DNA from: Phascolarctos cinereus
Lineage: Eukaryota; Chordata; Mammalia; Diprotodontia; Phascolarctidae
Length of the DNA: 64,000 nucleotides
NCBI RefSeq assembly: GCF_002099425.1
Contig: NW_018343964.1
Span: 9,960,001 to 10,024,000 of the forward strand
Reading direction: 5' to 3'
The notes under the pieces are model-generated. The model made no database searches, was not told where the DNA came from, and saw nothing but the letters and a program-made list of their open reading frames with translations. This document shows, in pieces, positions 11,584 through 21,689 of the stretch; the stretch's first letter is position 1, and the number at the start of each line of letters is the position of its first letter. The position numbers and the translations under genes are program-made.

Positions 11584-12007
11584 TAGTGTGCTATAAGAAA
11601 TGACAAGCAGGATGATTTCAGAAAAACCTGGAAAGACTTACGTGAACTGATGCATAGTAAAGTGAACAGAAGCAAGAGGATGTTGAATTGTGAAAGATTT
11701 AGCTATTCTCAGCAATACAATGATCCAAGACAATCCCAAAATCCCAAAGGACACTATCTGCATCCAGAGAAAGAACTGATATTTATTGAATATAGACAGA
11801 AGAATGCTATTTTTCACTTTCTTTCACTTTTTGCTTTTATTCAAGTCTCTTGTACAAAATGGCTCATACGGAAATGTTCTACATAATTGTGCAAGTATAA
11901 CCTATATCTGATTGTTTACCCTCTTGGGGAGGGAGGAAGGGAGGGAGGGATAGAATTTAGAGCTCAAAAAACTTTAAATAAAAATGTTAAAAAATTGAAT
12001 AAAAAAG
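11584..12007 (+). mobile_element. 5'-truncated L1 LINE 3' end
   Basis: The end of ORF2 ('gtgctataagaaatgacaagcagg', 'ggaaagacttacgtgaactgatgc') is followed by the 3' UTR with polypurine tract 'ggggagggaggaagggaggga' and A-rich tail 'aataaaaaag'. It is close in sequence to the copy at 5,216-5,848. Confidence 0.87.
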
Positions 12008-12285
12008 TCATGGTTCTAAGTAACTCTGTTGAAGATCTTCAAGGATGACAGTCAAGGATTCTTCATGTATAAGGATCATATTGATAATATATCTGAGCTT
12101 ACTTAGGGCAAGGGAGATTATTTAAAGGAAGGAACTAAACTCCTTTTCTATTATTGATTCATTATGTGCTGTGCTTTGTGGTAGGCACAAAGGAGAAATA
12201 AAAAAAGATAAGATACTATTCCTCTGCCCACAAAATTTAGAACAGAGAGGGGCCAATAACACATAGTCATGGTCATAGTGTGTAC

Positions 12286-12450
12286 CAATGGTGTTCAAAC
12301 TCAAATAGAAATGGATCCCTCCTGGCCCATGTTGACTTCAAAAATCACAAATTAACATTATCTTCATTGTAATGTAATTTTACTTATTTTGTTAAACATG
12401 ACTCAAATACATTTTAATCTGGATTTCATTGGGACATACACAAATAACTA
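12286..12450 (+). mobile_element. hAT-like MITE, copy 2 (partial)
   Basis: Starts 'ggtgttcaaactcaaataga', then 'cctggcccatgttgacttcaaaaatcacaaattaacatta', 'tattttgttaaacatgactcaaatacattttaatctgg'. Same order as 9,530-9,750 in reverse. Confidence 0.55.
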
Positions 12451-12539
12451 TAATACAAATTAGATTGCAAGTGCACAAAAAAGAACAGATTGACATGAGT
12501 TCAGGGGAGGGAAAGTCTACTATCTGTTGATAGCAAATA

Positions 12540-12725
12540 TCATAGAATCATATATTTAAAGTTAGAAGGGCCCTTAGAGGTAACTTCATTTTACAAATGA
12601 AGAGAAAACTGAGATTTAGAGAGGTTGCTCAGGGTCATACAAGCTAGTGATGTTTGTGAGGCAGGACCTAACACAGTTCTTCCTAATTCCAGATCTAGCA
12701 TTCTATCTGCTATGCCACGCTTTCT
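12540..12725 (-). repeat. MIR3/MIR-type SINE
   Basis: 'catagaatcatatatttaaagttagaagggcccttagagg', 'aaactgagatttagagagg', 'cattctatctgctatgcca' are in the order of the reversed SINE. Confidence 0.75.
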
Positions 12726-12854
12726 CTTATATCAGGTTATCAGGGAAGGCTTTAGGGCAGAGAGAGCATTTGAGCTGGGATTGGAAGGTTGAGTAGGATT
12801 TTAAAAGGCAGAAGGCCATTCCAGGTGTGGGAAACAGTATGAACAAAGGTATAA

Positions 12855-12995
12855 TGGTGTTAAACTCAAACAGATATTGGCTTAAAAACCCACAAATTAA
12901 TATTATATGTGTTATATATATACATATATATATTTTAAAATAAAATGTTTCTAATCAGATTTTAATTTGGTTCAGGCTGTGACTCTGGACATCCT
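12855..12995 (+). mobile_element. hAT-like MITE, copy 3 (partial)
   Basis: 'tggtgttaaactcaaacaga', 'acccacaaattaatatta', 'cagattttaatttggttcaggctgtgactctgg'. Contains a TA-rich patch at 12,910-12,935. Confidence 0.5.
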
Positions 12996-12999
12996 CTCA

Positions 13000-13108
13000 C
13001 AGAATAAAACCTTGAAGGCAGGAACTGCTTGTTTTATTTTTGTCTTTGTGTCATCTAGCACCTAGTACCTGGTATACTGTAAATGCTTAATAAATGCTTG
13101 TTGATTGA
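13000..13108 (+). repeat. L2 3' terminus
   Basis: 'cttgaaggcaggaactgcttg', 'tctagcacctagtacctggta', 'aatgcttaataaatgcttgttgattgatt'. Confidence 0.8.
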
Positions 13109-13674
13109 TTGATAGGATGTGTTTGAGAGCCAACTTAGTATCGTTTGACTGGGAGGCAGGATTCCTAAGGGAAAACAGTGTGAAATATGTCTTGTGGGGT
13201 AGATTGGGGCCAGGTTGTCAAAGGCCATATTGTTAAGGTCCTTGAGTAGCAGGCTAACAAGTCTGTATTTTATTTGGTAGGCAATGGAAAGCCATAAAAT
13301 TTTGGATTAGTGGAGTGTTATGATTAGAGCTGTGCATTAGGAAGATTAATCTGGGCTCAGTGTGAAGGATGAATCAGAGCAGGAAGAAAATGTATATATA
13401 CACTGTGTCTGATTAGAAGGCTTTTGCAATAGTGTAGTTTAGAGGTAATGAGAGCTTAAATTAGGGTGTTGGCTCTGGAAATTATAAAGGAATGAGCTGA
13501 TGCAAAAGATATTTAGAGATAAAACTGATAGGACTTGGCAACTGACTGGATTCGGGGGATGAAGGAAGGAGGATTAAAATATAATTTCAAGAATGTAAAC
13601 ATGTGTGAGTAGAATAGGGGTGCCATATACAGAAAAAGGGAAGTCTTTTTTTGTGAAAGATAAAAAGATCAAAG

Positions 13675-13810
13675 ATACCTTTTACTATAGAAGAAACTGA
13701 AGCATGGAGAGGAAATTACTTGCCCAAGGTCACACAGGAAGTAACAGAGCTGAGATTCAAACCCAGGACCTTTGGGCTTTAATTCCAGGGCTCTTTCCAT
13801 TATTTCATAT
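13675..13810 (-). repeat. MIR
   Basis: 'agaagaaactgaagcatggagaggaaattacttgcccaaggtcacacaggaagtaacagagctgagattcaaacccaggac' is a clear reversed MIR. Confidence 0.88.
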
Positions 13811-13814
13811 GTAT

Positions 13815-14465
13815 TTAATTATGTAGGGGAGCTTGAATAACTTTTGTCAACATTTGCTTCTTGACAGTATTCTTCTCCTGATGAATTGTACATAAAAGAT
13901 GTAAACATTAGATCATCTACTATTTGGAAAAAAAAAGTTTATTCAACAAATATTAAGTAGCTGCTAGATATATAAAAATGAATTTAACCATCCACACTTG
14001 AAAAACCAAGTATGAAAAATGCATATTGCCCAGGGCCCCAGGCTATATAAGCAGCTGGTTGGGCAGTGTATTGTATTGGTCTATCAGAAAGTGTGTCTTG
14101 GGCAGATAATGCACATGGATAATGAACTGGGCCTCAGCATTCTATAAGAGGAAGAGATTCCACTAGATTTCATTTGGGGAACTTGTATAGGGTTTTCTGT
14201 AATCCTAAACTGTCAATTCCACAAAAGCCCAATTAATTCCAATATTCTTCAGGTGATGTTATGTGGCTTTAAATCACAGAATGCCACAGTATCTGCAGAA
14301 TTAGAAAGAATAGCCAGAAGGACAATGGAAAGATACATGGTAGGCATATGTAGGCTGCAGCCTATTATAATGATAAATTTCTCCTGAGAAGTGGTGTAAA
14401 AGATATTGTAGATGACATGTACAATGAAAAATGGTGGACCAGCAAGAATGAGAGATAACATGTTG
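13815..14465. other. Unassigned stretch
   Basis: Contains a 70-codon antisense frame at 14,249-14,461 rich in hydrophobic residues, looking like one or two membrane segments. I could not place it in a family. Confidence 0.35.
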
Positions 14466-14469
14466 CAGA

Positions 14470-14690
14470 CTTCAGAACAAGAGGAAGGTAAACACAGAAT
14501 ACAAAGTAAAAGATAAATAACACTAGGGTCATGTCCTCAAGGATCTTACAATCTAGTGGGAGCAGATAAAGCTTGTTTGCAGGTCAATATAATAAAAATT
14601 AGGATAAGTACATAATAGAAGTATGACGTGTTTGTTATGAGATCAGATATTAGAGGGGAATCTCTTTTTGAAAATGAGAAGGAATGCTTA
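14470..14690 (-). repeat. L2 3' region
   Basis: 'gtcctcaaggatcttacaatctagtgggagcagataaagc' and the weaker continuation match reversed L2. Confidence 0.65.
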
Positions 14691-15080
14691 ATCTGCTAGA
14701 GTTGTGTAAACTTTAATGGGGGGACCAATCCAAATTTTGCAAAGGCGCAGACCTATACTCCTCAGTTTTTCCCAAAAACCTTCCGGGAGAGTGGCCATAC
14801 CCGTGACTAGCCCTGGCCCAAGGCTCTATTCAAACAATTATCGTCTATCGAATATTTGCTCCTAGTGAGTTCTCAGTATTTACTATAAGAACCCAGGCTA
14901 GAGATAACAAGATATAGATAAAATGTGCATGTCATCTATTTGTCCAAGTACAAATAGGGAAACTTTTAGGAATCAAGAAATGGAGAATTCTCTTTTTCAT
15001 ACTTAGTAGGAGTTTGATGCTAATACTTGTATTTCCATCACTCTTTTTGCTCTGAAAATGACACAATAGAGTACTCAGGA
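14691..15080. other. Unassigned stretch upstream of the CpG island
   Basis: No repeat recognised. It lies within 700 bases of the CpG island, so regulatory content is possible but not shown. Confidence 0.4.
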
Positions 15081-15084
15081 AGCA

Positions 15085-15290
15085 TCCAGCTTCAGATATT
15101 CACCAACCATGTGACCTTGGGCAAGTCTTTGCTTGCCTCAGTTTCCTCAATTGTAAAATGGGGCTAATAACAGCACCTATCTCCCTGGATGGTAGTGAGG
15201 ATAAACAGATATTTGTAAAGCGCTTAGCAGTGCCTCGCACATAGCAGGCACGATATAAATGCATATTACTTTCCCCCGTTTTACAGTAAT
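15085..15290 (+). repeat. MIR-type CORE-SINE just upstream of the promoter
   Basis: 'accatgtgaccttgggcaagtctttgcttgcctcagtttcctcaattgtaaaatggggctaataacagcacctat', then 'tagtgaggataaacag' and 'cagtgcctcgcacatagcaggcacgatataaatg'. It is well preserved and ends about 55 bases before the CpG island. Confidence 0.88.
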
Positions 15291-15899
15291 TTAGTGTTCA
15301 AGAAATCATCATGATTTGGGAGACAGGAGAATTGAGGGGTATGTGTGCTGGGGGCTGAGGTAGAGAGAGAAGAGCAGTCAGCACCCGGTGCTGTTCCTGC
15401 TGCTGAGGCCGTCATTGCAAACCTGCAAGGCAGGTGGTATCACCGCAGGAGGACGGTGCTCAGTTTGAGGACCCCCAAAAAGCAGCTGCTGAGAATCTGG
15501 GTGCTTCCGAGGGAGGAGGCGATTGAAAAAAATCTCGGCCAGTGTAGGCTCAGAACGCCCGGCCGGCGCCGACCGCGGCTGGTTTGCAGCAACTTCTACA
15601 GCCCGTGCTTGGGGGCCCTCTGCAAGCCGGAGGGGCCGGCCTTGGCTCACCCATCCTCCCGCCGCCTAACCTCCTCCGCGGCCTCCCCCCAACCGAGTCC
15701 TCCCGTATCCCTGCATTCCGCGCTGTGGCTGCCGCAGCATCACCAAGCCTCCTTCCCCCCCACCCCGTCCCCAGCCCAATCTGACTCCTCAGCCCCCTCC
15801 CTCTCCACCAGCTCGCGCACCCGTCACTCTCCGTGCCCTCCGCTCCGCAGCGGCGCGTGCCCAGGCTCCGTCCGCCCGCGCGCCCGCGGGCTTCGGACA

Positions 15900-15985
15900 G
15901 ACTCGAGGCCGGCGGGGAGGGAGGGGCGGAGTGGGAAAGGGTGGGGGGCTGGGGTGTGTGGCGCTGCCGCCATGTTGGCTCTGGA
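15900..15985 (+). promoter_or_regulatory. CDC42BPA: Likely core promoter with GC box and YY1 site
   Basis: A GC box (GGGGCGGAG) lies at about 15,923-15,931. The sequence GCCGCCATGTT at 15,966-15,976 is the reverse complement of a canonical YY1 motif (AACATGGCGGC). YY1 sites in this orientation commonly sit just downstream of transcription starts in TATA-less promoters. I therefore infer initiation around 15,930-15,965. The ATG inside the YY1 motif could also act as an upstream start codon if included in the transcript. Confidence 0.55.
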
Positions 15986-16149
15986 CTGCTCCGCGCCTGC
16001 CGCCGCCGGTGTATGGTGCTGACTGGGAGTGGGGAGAAGGAGGAGAAGCCCGAGTTGAGCGACTCTCGGAGAAGGAGCGCGAGCACGAGAGAAGGAAGAA
16101 GGGCGGGGGAGGAGGGGGAAAGGAAGGGAGTGGTCGGGAGCGAGCTCGC

Positions 16150-16150
<1 letters not shown>

Positions 16151-16183
<33 letters not shown>
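16151..16183 (+). repeat. (CGG)11 trinucleotide run in the 5' leader
   Basis: Eleven uninterrupted CGG units lie between GAGCTCGCG and CCTCAGC, about 200 bases downstream of the inferred transcription start and inside the CpG island. CGG tracts in 5' leaders are length-variable in mammals and can fold into stable RNA structure. Confidence 0.9.
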
Positions 16184-16184
<1 letters not shown>

Positions 16185-16632
16185 CTCAGCTCCCCGCCCC
16201 CCTCACACCAGCAGCGGCGGCAGCAGGGGCAGCGGCAGCGGCGGCCCCAACCTCCACCCCTCCTCCTCCACCTCCTTTTCCTTCTCCGTTTGAACCACCT
16301 CCCTTCCCCCCAGAGAAAGATGCCCTTAACTCTGGGGCGTGAAGAAGGGAGAGAAGCCGCCTCAACAGCCGCCGCCTCGGTCCTCTGAATTCAGAAAAGC
16401 CCCCAGCCTTCCCTCCCTCGCTCTCTTCCTTCCGTCCGTCCCTCCGTCTGTCCGCGCGTCAGTCGGGGGCCTTGGGAGCCTCGGAAACGGCCCCGAGGGG
16501 ACAGGGAGGAGGAGGAGAAGGAGGAAGAAGAGGAGGCGGTGGCCAGCGGTGCTGGGGGAGCCGAGAGACCCAAGACCGCGACCTCGGCGCCCCTGCGGAC
16601 AGACAGACGGACAGTCGGCCTGACTGACAGCC

Positions 16633-16659
16633 ATGGAGGGGGTTTGTCAGTGGGGTTAG
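16633..16659 (+). other. Upstream ORF in strong Kozak context
   Basis: The ATG at 16,633 has G at -3 and G at +4 (AGCCATGG), stronger than the main CDC42BPA start. It opens an eight-codon frame (MEGVCQWG) ending at TAG 16,657. If the leader is transcribed as inferred, this short upstream ORF would be expected to reduce or regulate initiation at 17,517. Confidence 0.5.
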
Positions 16660-17516
16660 TTAGCCCTCTGCCGTGGGAGCCGGGGGTGGATCGATCGCCA
16701 CCCCGCTCCCTCTTCGCTCTCCCTCCAGCTCCACCAGCCCCCGAGGAGAAGTGGGGGCAGAAAAATGAAGAGTTTTATTGGGAACCTTACGGAAATAGGA
16801 ATGACTGCAAAGCCTTAGGGGGGGGCGGAAAGACGACTTTGGGAGGAAAAAGACTTGGCTGTGCTCTGTGGAGGGGCTGCTCCAGAGACCTCCATCCCAG
16901 CCCCCCACCTTCGCCCCTGAAGAAATTGGCCACCGATGCATTATCCAAGTGTTGGTGGGGGGAATTTACTGCAGGATTTGGGGTTGCCCCTCCCTCTTGT
17001 TACACATTTTGTTTTCTTCCTACTTTTTTCTGTCCACCCCACAAGAAGTGAATTGCTAATGCAAATCGGGTTTTATTCTTTAATGATGCAACGGGATTAA
17101 TTTCAGGATTATGTTGCATGAGTTGAATTTTGAATGAAGGAGAAGAATTTTTTTTAAAGAAGTGTTGGCTATTTGGTGGTTTACTTTGAATTATAATAAT
17201 TATTATTTTGTTATTTAAATATAAAATTATATGTATATCCCTCCCCCAAATGAAGTAAATATATAATATTTTTTGGGGGGCAACTTTTCCCCATTAAAAA
17301 ATGTGTATGAGAAATTGAACAGGCTTCAGCTAAGGAGGTTGTCACCGTGTTGGGCTTTTAATTCAGCACCAGGACTGCACTGATAGTCATTTAAATCACT
17401 ACTGGTTTCTTTAAAATAAAAAACAAAAAACAACCACCGTGTGCTTAAAAGTTAGGTTCAAGTCATAAAAACAGTACTAATAATTGAAAGGACGACCAAC
17501 AAAAATTGAAGCAACC

Positions 17517-17694
17517 ATGTCTGGAGAGGTGCGTTTGAGGCAGTTGGAGCAGTTTATTTTGGATGGGCCAGCTCAGACCAATGGGCAGTGCTTCAGTGTG
17601 GAGACTTTGCTGGATATACTCATATGCCTTTATGATGAATGTAATAATTCCCCGCTGAGAAGAGAGAAAAATATTGTTGAGTACCTGGAATGGG
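17517..17694 (+). CDS. CDC42BPA: MRCK-alpha (CDC42-binding protein kinase alpha), first coding exon only
   Basis: This encodes the N-terminal 59 residues of MRCK-alpha, a large cytoplasmic Ser/Thr kinase of the DMPK/ROCK family. It acts downstream of CDC42 and phosphorylates myosin light chain and related targets to control actomyosin and cell polarity. The peptide starts [20 protein letters not shown] and ends NIVEYLEW. It matches the alpha paralogue as I remember it and differs clearly from beta, which starts MSAKVRLKKLEQ. The human protein has Leu where this has Val54. The segment is the N-terminal cap that precedes the kinase domain (which begins near residue 77), so no catalytic residues are present here. 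The start is ATG 17,517, the first ATG after an in-frame TAA at 17,481, with A at -3. The exon ends in phase 1 (GAA TGG G) at a consensus donor GTAAGT (17,695-17,700); a following exon starting CN would restore the expected Ala60. Reading through the donor meets a stop within about five codons. Confidence 0.97.
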
Positions 17695-17700
17695 GTAAGT
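17695..17700 (+). other. CDC42BPA: 5' splice donor of CDC42BPA exon 1
   Basis: GTAAGT directly follows the phase-1 exon end GAA TGG G. It is a perfect match to the extended donor consensus and sits exactly where homology to MRCK-alpha breaks off. Confidence 0.93.
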
Positions 17701-20500
17701 CTGTTTGAATTTCTTTTACTAACTGACCATTTTTTAGTGGGAGAATGATCTGGTATCTTAAAAGGGTTTTTGTGAATGTATTGTCTTCTCTGTATTTTGC
17801 AGGCATATATATTTTATTTTATATTTTATACTTGGATTAAGAGATTAAGGATTAATTTAGTTCTTAGGGTTGGGAATTTTCTAGTTTGCTAGATGGTTTT
17901 TCAGGTGCGATTCAGTGCCACTAAATTGTCTTAATTTTAAGGCCTAGCCCACATAGAGTTTACATTTCCAGGTCAGCAGGAAGAGATGATGGATGAATTC
18001 TCAGAAGGCAAAAAATAACTCTTGTCCCAAAGGCCTTTGGTACATATTTTAGTGAAGTTCGTGGTAGATATGAAATTGAAAAGTACTGATAGCAGTTGAA
18101 AAATTATCCTAAATATCTGATATATTTCAAATCATTGTAAAATTGGATTTGAAATAGCTGCTTTGACATCAGGTCATCACTGCCCTACAGACTTGCAGAG
18201 CATTTTAAATTAATCTGTGTATAATAGAGTACATGAAATCAACGAAGGGAAGTATTTGTGTATTTTTTTAAAAAAACTCATTTTGATCAACATACCAACA
18301 TATTTTTAGAATTCTGTGATTGGAGTTGGGAAGGGATGCTTGGTAGCATCATCTTGATTGAATTGGTTAGATTCCTCTTTATATAGCTGTAAGTAAGAAG
18401 ATATTCACTTAGATGGAGGATGAGAACTAGTATTTAATGTAACCTTTGTGCTATAAAACTTACCACCTCATTTTAATGAAATTGTGCTTTTTAAATATTA
18501 GTCTTCTCATTAAAAATATTTTTCCCATTTAGAAAATGAGTAGTATGAGATCAATTAGTTGTTCTTAAGTTATAAGAGACTACGTATTGTTATTAGCAAA
18601 ATATTCAGCATCTTCTAATTTTTTTAAGCTGCTTTAGCATCTGAAGAACACTGGACTGAAAACATTTTTCATATTTTTAGAATACTAATAGTGTTGTAAT
18701 TGCTATTGAATTAGTAAAATTCACATTTCCATATATAAAGATTTAATTTCTAATAAGCCATGTTATAGCTTTCTTTTTAATTTGAAATGTTCTCAGTAAT
18801 TATTAGTTTTCTAGTTGAACAGTGATTGAGGTGTGCTTGCATTTAATCAGTTTCATATTTTTTTCTAGTTGTTTGGAAATGGCCAATACCTTGATATGAT
18901 GAAATAGGTTAAGTTAAAAGTAGAAATGTATGAAAGCGAATTCTTTATAGTTATTTGGACTCTTTATTAATTGACATCTCAAGACTATCACTTGATAACT
19001 TTTTATATATTCACTTTCTTAGGTGTTTTGTTTAATGGTTATTTTACAAATTGAATAACTTTTAGAACTTCTTATTTTTCTTTTTTATTTTTGCTTAAGT
19101 TTGATAAAAGATTGAAGCTTGAATTAGAAAATAACATGAAAAAGAAGTGAAAAATGTGTAGGTATCATTGTAAAATTTCTGGACTTAAAGGTCCTTTTAT
19201 AAAGGTGATCTTTGAGCCTCTTAAGGTTTTTCTAAAGTGATGCCAGCTTTCCCTTGTGATCTTGAGCAAGTCGTTTAATACCAGTATCTCTCCCTTCCCA
19301 TCTGTAAAATGGAAAAAAAAATTAATGACAAAGATTGTCTTCAAAGCTGTGATTAAAAAAAAAATCAAAGGAAGTCATTTAAGTATTGCCTTATAATGAT
19401 TAAATTTCGTATTCTATTTTAAATGTTTAAATTGAATATTAATGATGAGAAATCACACCACTTTGGATCATGCTGTTCTTTTATATTTTAGAAGCATTTT
19501 AATAGATTTTCTATTAATATAGTTGATTTTATTTCATTTGTATATAAAATGGAATCATATTTAAGAGAAAAGAAAATAGTTATGTAATTTAAAATATTTC
19601 TAGTAAATACTGATGTCCAAAGAGTTGACAGTTTTTTCGATATAAAATGATTTTCAGTAGTGATCCTCACTTTTCCTCCTTTAAAAAAAAAGCCCAGTCT
19701 CTTTGATATTATAGAAATGGATATTTTCTTTATATTTTTGTGGTGTGCTTTCCTGTATTTTGGAAGAAATGACCAGAATCCTTGAGAAAATTCTTTTGTT
19801 CAAGCTCCTTTTTTGGGCTAAATAGTGTTTTCTAAATATAAAGAAGGGGGAATTTTTGTTGTGCACTTAACAAAGTTATAAAAGGGAGTGGAGGTGAGTT
19901 ACTCATAGAAGACAGTGGTTGATAAGGTGAAAGAAGGCTCAGTACAGCATTATTACTATACTGTATTTTAGTTATTTAAGAAGTTTGGAATTTTGAAATT
20001 ACTGCATTTCTGCTCTTTGTTTTGTAATATGCATCTATTGGTTGATTTAATTTGTAAATAGTGTAGATTTTGGTGAGTAGTAATAGCTAAGTTACTACAC
20101 GATAGGCATTGTGCAAAGTGCTGGGGCACTGAATATTTTCTAAATTGGCAGTTCAGAATTTAATATTATATATTTTTGCTTACATTAAAGTGACAGATGG
20201 TGAAGTATTTAAAAATACCCTTCTTCATTGATTACTTTAAGTTTTTTAGAATTTTCAAAGTGTGCTATAGGAAACCTGTAGTTTTAAAGTATGCTACACA
20301 GAGTACAAATGTCCAGCATTTAATGCAAAATTATTGGTTATATGGGATGATAAACAGCCTCATTTCAAATCGATCTTATATTTTTATGCAGATAAAACTG
20401 TACCTACATAGTGTAACATTGTGGAAGCTAGATTATGAGTGAGAATAAGTTAGAACCTTTAAAGAGTATGACCAGGATCTTGGCTTTGGCTCTCTCAAGT
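17701..20500. other. Repeat-poor start of intron 1
   Basis: AT-rich sequence with no clear SINE, LINE or LTR apart from a weak MIR trace at 19,245-19,315 (ttgagcaagtcgtttaatac, catctgtaaaatgg) and an L2/MIR-like word at 20,100. This is the longest stretch in the window without an obvious insertion. Confidence 0.6.
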
Positions 20501-20509
20501 GTTGTTTGG

Positions 20510-20700
20510 GTGGCACAGTGGAAAGAGTGCCAGCTTTGGAGTCAGAGGATTGAGGTTCAAGTTCTGTCTCTGATGCTTGTTGATCTTTCTGACCTTGAGC
20601 AAGTTATTTAACCTCACTAGAACTCTTTCATTATCAGTAAAGTGAAGTGATTGAACTAGATGACTTGTCTAGCACCTTTCAGATTTATATCTATAGTCTT
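20510..20700 (+). repeat. MIR/MIR3-type SINE
   Basis: 'gggtggcacagtggaaagagtgccagctttggagtcagagga', 'gagcaagttatttaacctcac', 'gaactagatgacttgtctagcacc'. Confidence 0.75.
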
Positions 20701-21685
20701 GTTTTTACAACAGTTGTTATGTTGGTGTATTGATTATAGCAACCAGAACTGCCTGTGGAAAAGAGTAGAGTATCTCAAATACTGTATGTTGTTTTCCCTT
20801 AAACATTCATTACCGGAGTTGCTGATGACCTCAGGGAGGAAATTTAATATAGTTAGATCCTTGCTGTTGTTTATCTGAGTTTTGGTTTCTACAGAACTCT
20901 TAAGAATATATTTACAGTAATTATAGTTGTAGAAAAAGAAACGACTTTTATGCCATAAACTCATTTCTTTAAAGACTTACAATATTGCTTATCAATCTGT
21001 GAACATAGTACTTAGAAACGGAAAATGGGAATTTTGGGGAATTCTTTACGGATTTTCCTACTATGAATGAGCTTAAGATACTAATATTTGATGAAATAAA
21101 CATGTAAAACTACAGATAAGTTTTTTATTTCTGTAGCCTTTTTTTCTTAATACTGTATGTAATTTTCAAAGTAATAGGAATTGTCATTGTTGACGTAGTT
21201 ATTCTGTTTATATTACTAAAGTGTTCTATATAAATAATGAACTTTAATACTGTAGTATATGATTGAGGATTCTTTTTTTGTTTTCAGATTTTTCCTTTTA
21301 TTTCAATACGTTTAAAGTTTATATCCAGCTTTTAATGGTGGGTGAATTAAGTGAGGAGTAATGGCCTTGATTGAAAGCATCAGTATCTTTTCTAGCATAC
21401 TTTACATTTCACTTCCGCTGTTCCTAATCATTCTTAATTTTTTTTAGCAGACTTTACTAATCATTCTAGAGTTTTCAACTTATTTAGAATAACTACAGGA
21501 TTTATTTTCACTTAAGTTCTCATTTAAGATTGTTAAAAAGATTCCAGAAGCGAGTTAAAACCCCTCCCCCCTTTTTAATAAGGAGCAAAACTTTTGCAGT
21601 ATTTCCAATTAAATACACATTTAAGAAAAAAAATATCAACTTCCTTATTTCTGTTGAGGGTATTGTTTCTGTCATATATAATCCA
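20701..21685. other. Unassigned intronic stretch
   Basis: AT-rich; no element or coding similarity recognised. Confidence 0.45.
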
Positions 21686-21689
21686 ATCA

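Larger units (their letters stand above)
12725..13600 (-). repeat. L2 body, interrupted
   Basis: 'gggaaggctttagggcagagagagcatttgagctggga' and 'ggccattccaggtgtggg' are followed, after younger insertions (12,855-13,108), by 'gggccaggttgtcaaaggccat', 'ggcaatggaaagccat', 'ggcttttgcaatagtgta'. This is reversed L2 3' region and ORF2 end. No intact frame remains. Confidence 0.75.
15345..16720. promoter_or_regulatory. CDC42BPA: CpG island at the CDC42BPA 5' end
   Basis: Base composition changes abruptly from AT-rich flanks to GC-rich sequence dense in CpG, then returns to AT-rich before 17,000. It begins about 50 bases after a CORE-SINE and contains GC boxes, a YY1 site and a CGG run but no TATA box near the likely start. 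This is typical of a broad, constitutively active vertebrate promoter. It lies directly upstream of the first CDC42BPA coding exon on the + strand. CpG density was judged by eye, not computed. Confidence 0.9.
15950..17516 (+). other. CDC42BPA: Inferred long 5' untranslated leader of CDC42BPA exon 1
   Basis: From the inferred start to the main ATG there is about 1.55 kb with no obvious need for an intron: the first half is GC-rich, the second half (16,990-17,516) AT-rich. It holds several upstream ATGs, including one in strong context at 16,633. An in-frame TAA at 17,481-17,483 closes the main frame before the CDC42BPA start. Whether the leader is one exon or is spliced cannot be settled without transcript data. 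Confidence 0.5.

Noticed and set aside
15345-16342. Long overlapping frames on both strands in the CpG island (up to 225 codons)
   Set aside because: They are Pro/Arg/Ala/Gly-rich products of GC-rich DNA with few stops, overlap each other in several frames, and show no family similarity. They lie in promoter and 5' leader.
17484-17516. N-terminal extension of MRCK-alpha starting at 17,484
   Set aside because: That codon is TTG directly after an in-frame TAA; the known protein starts at the ATG at 17,517.
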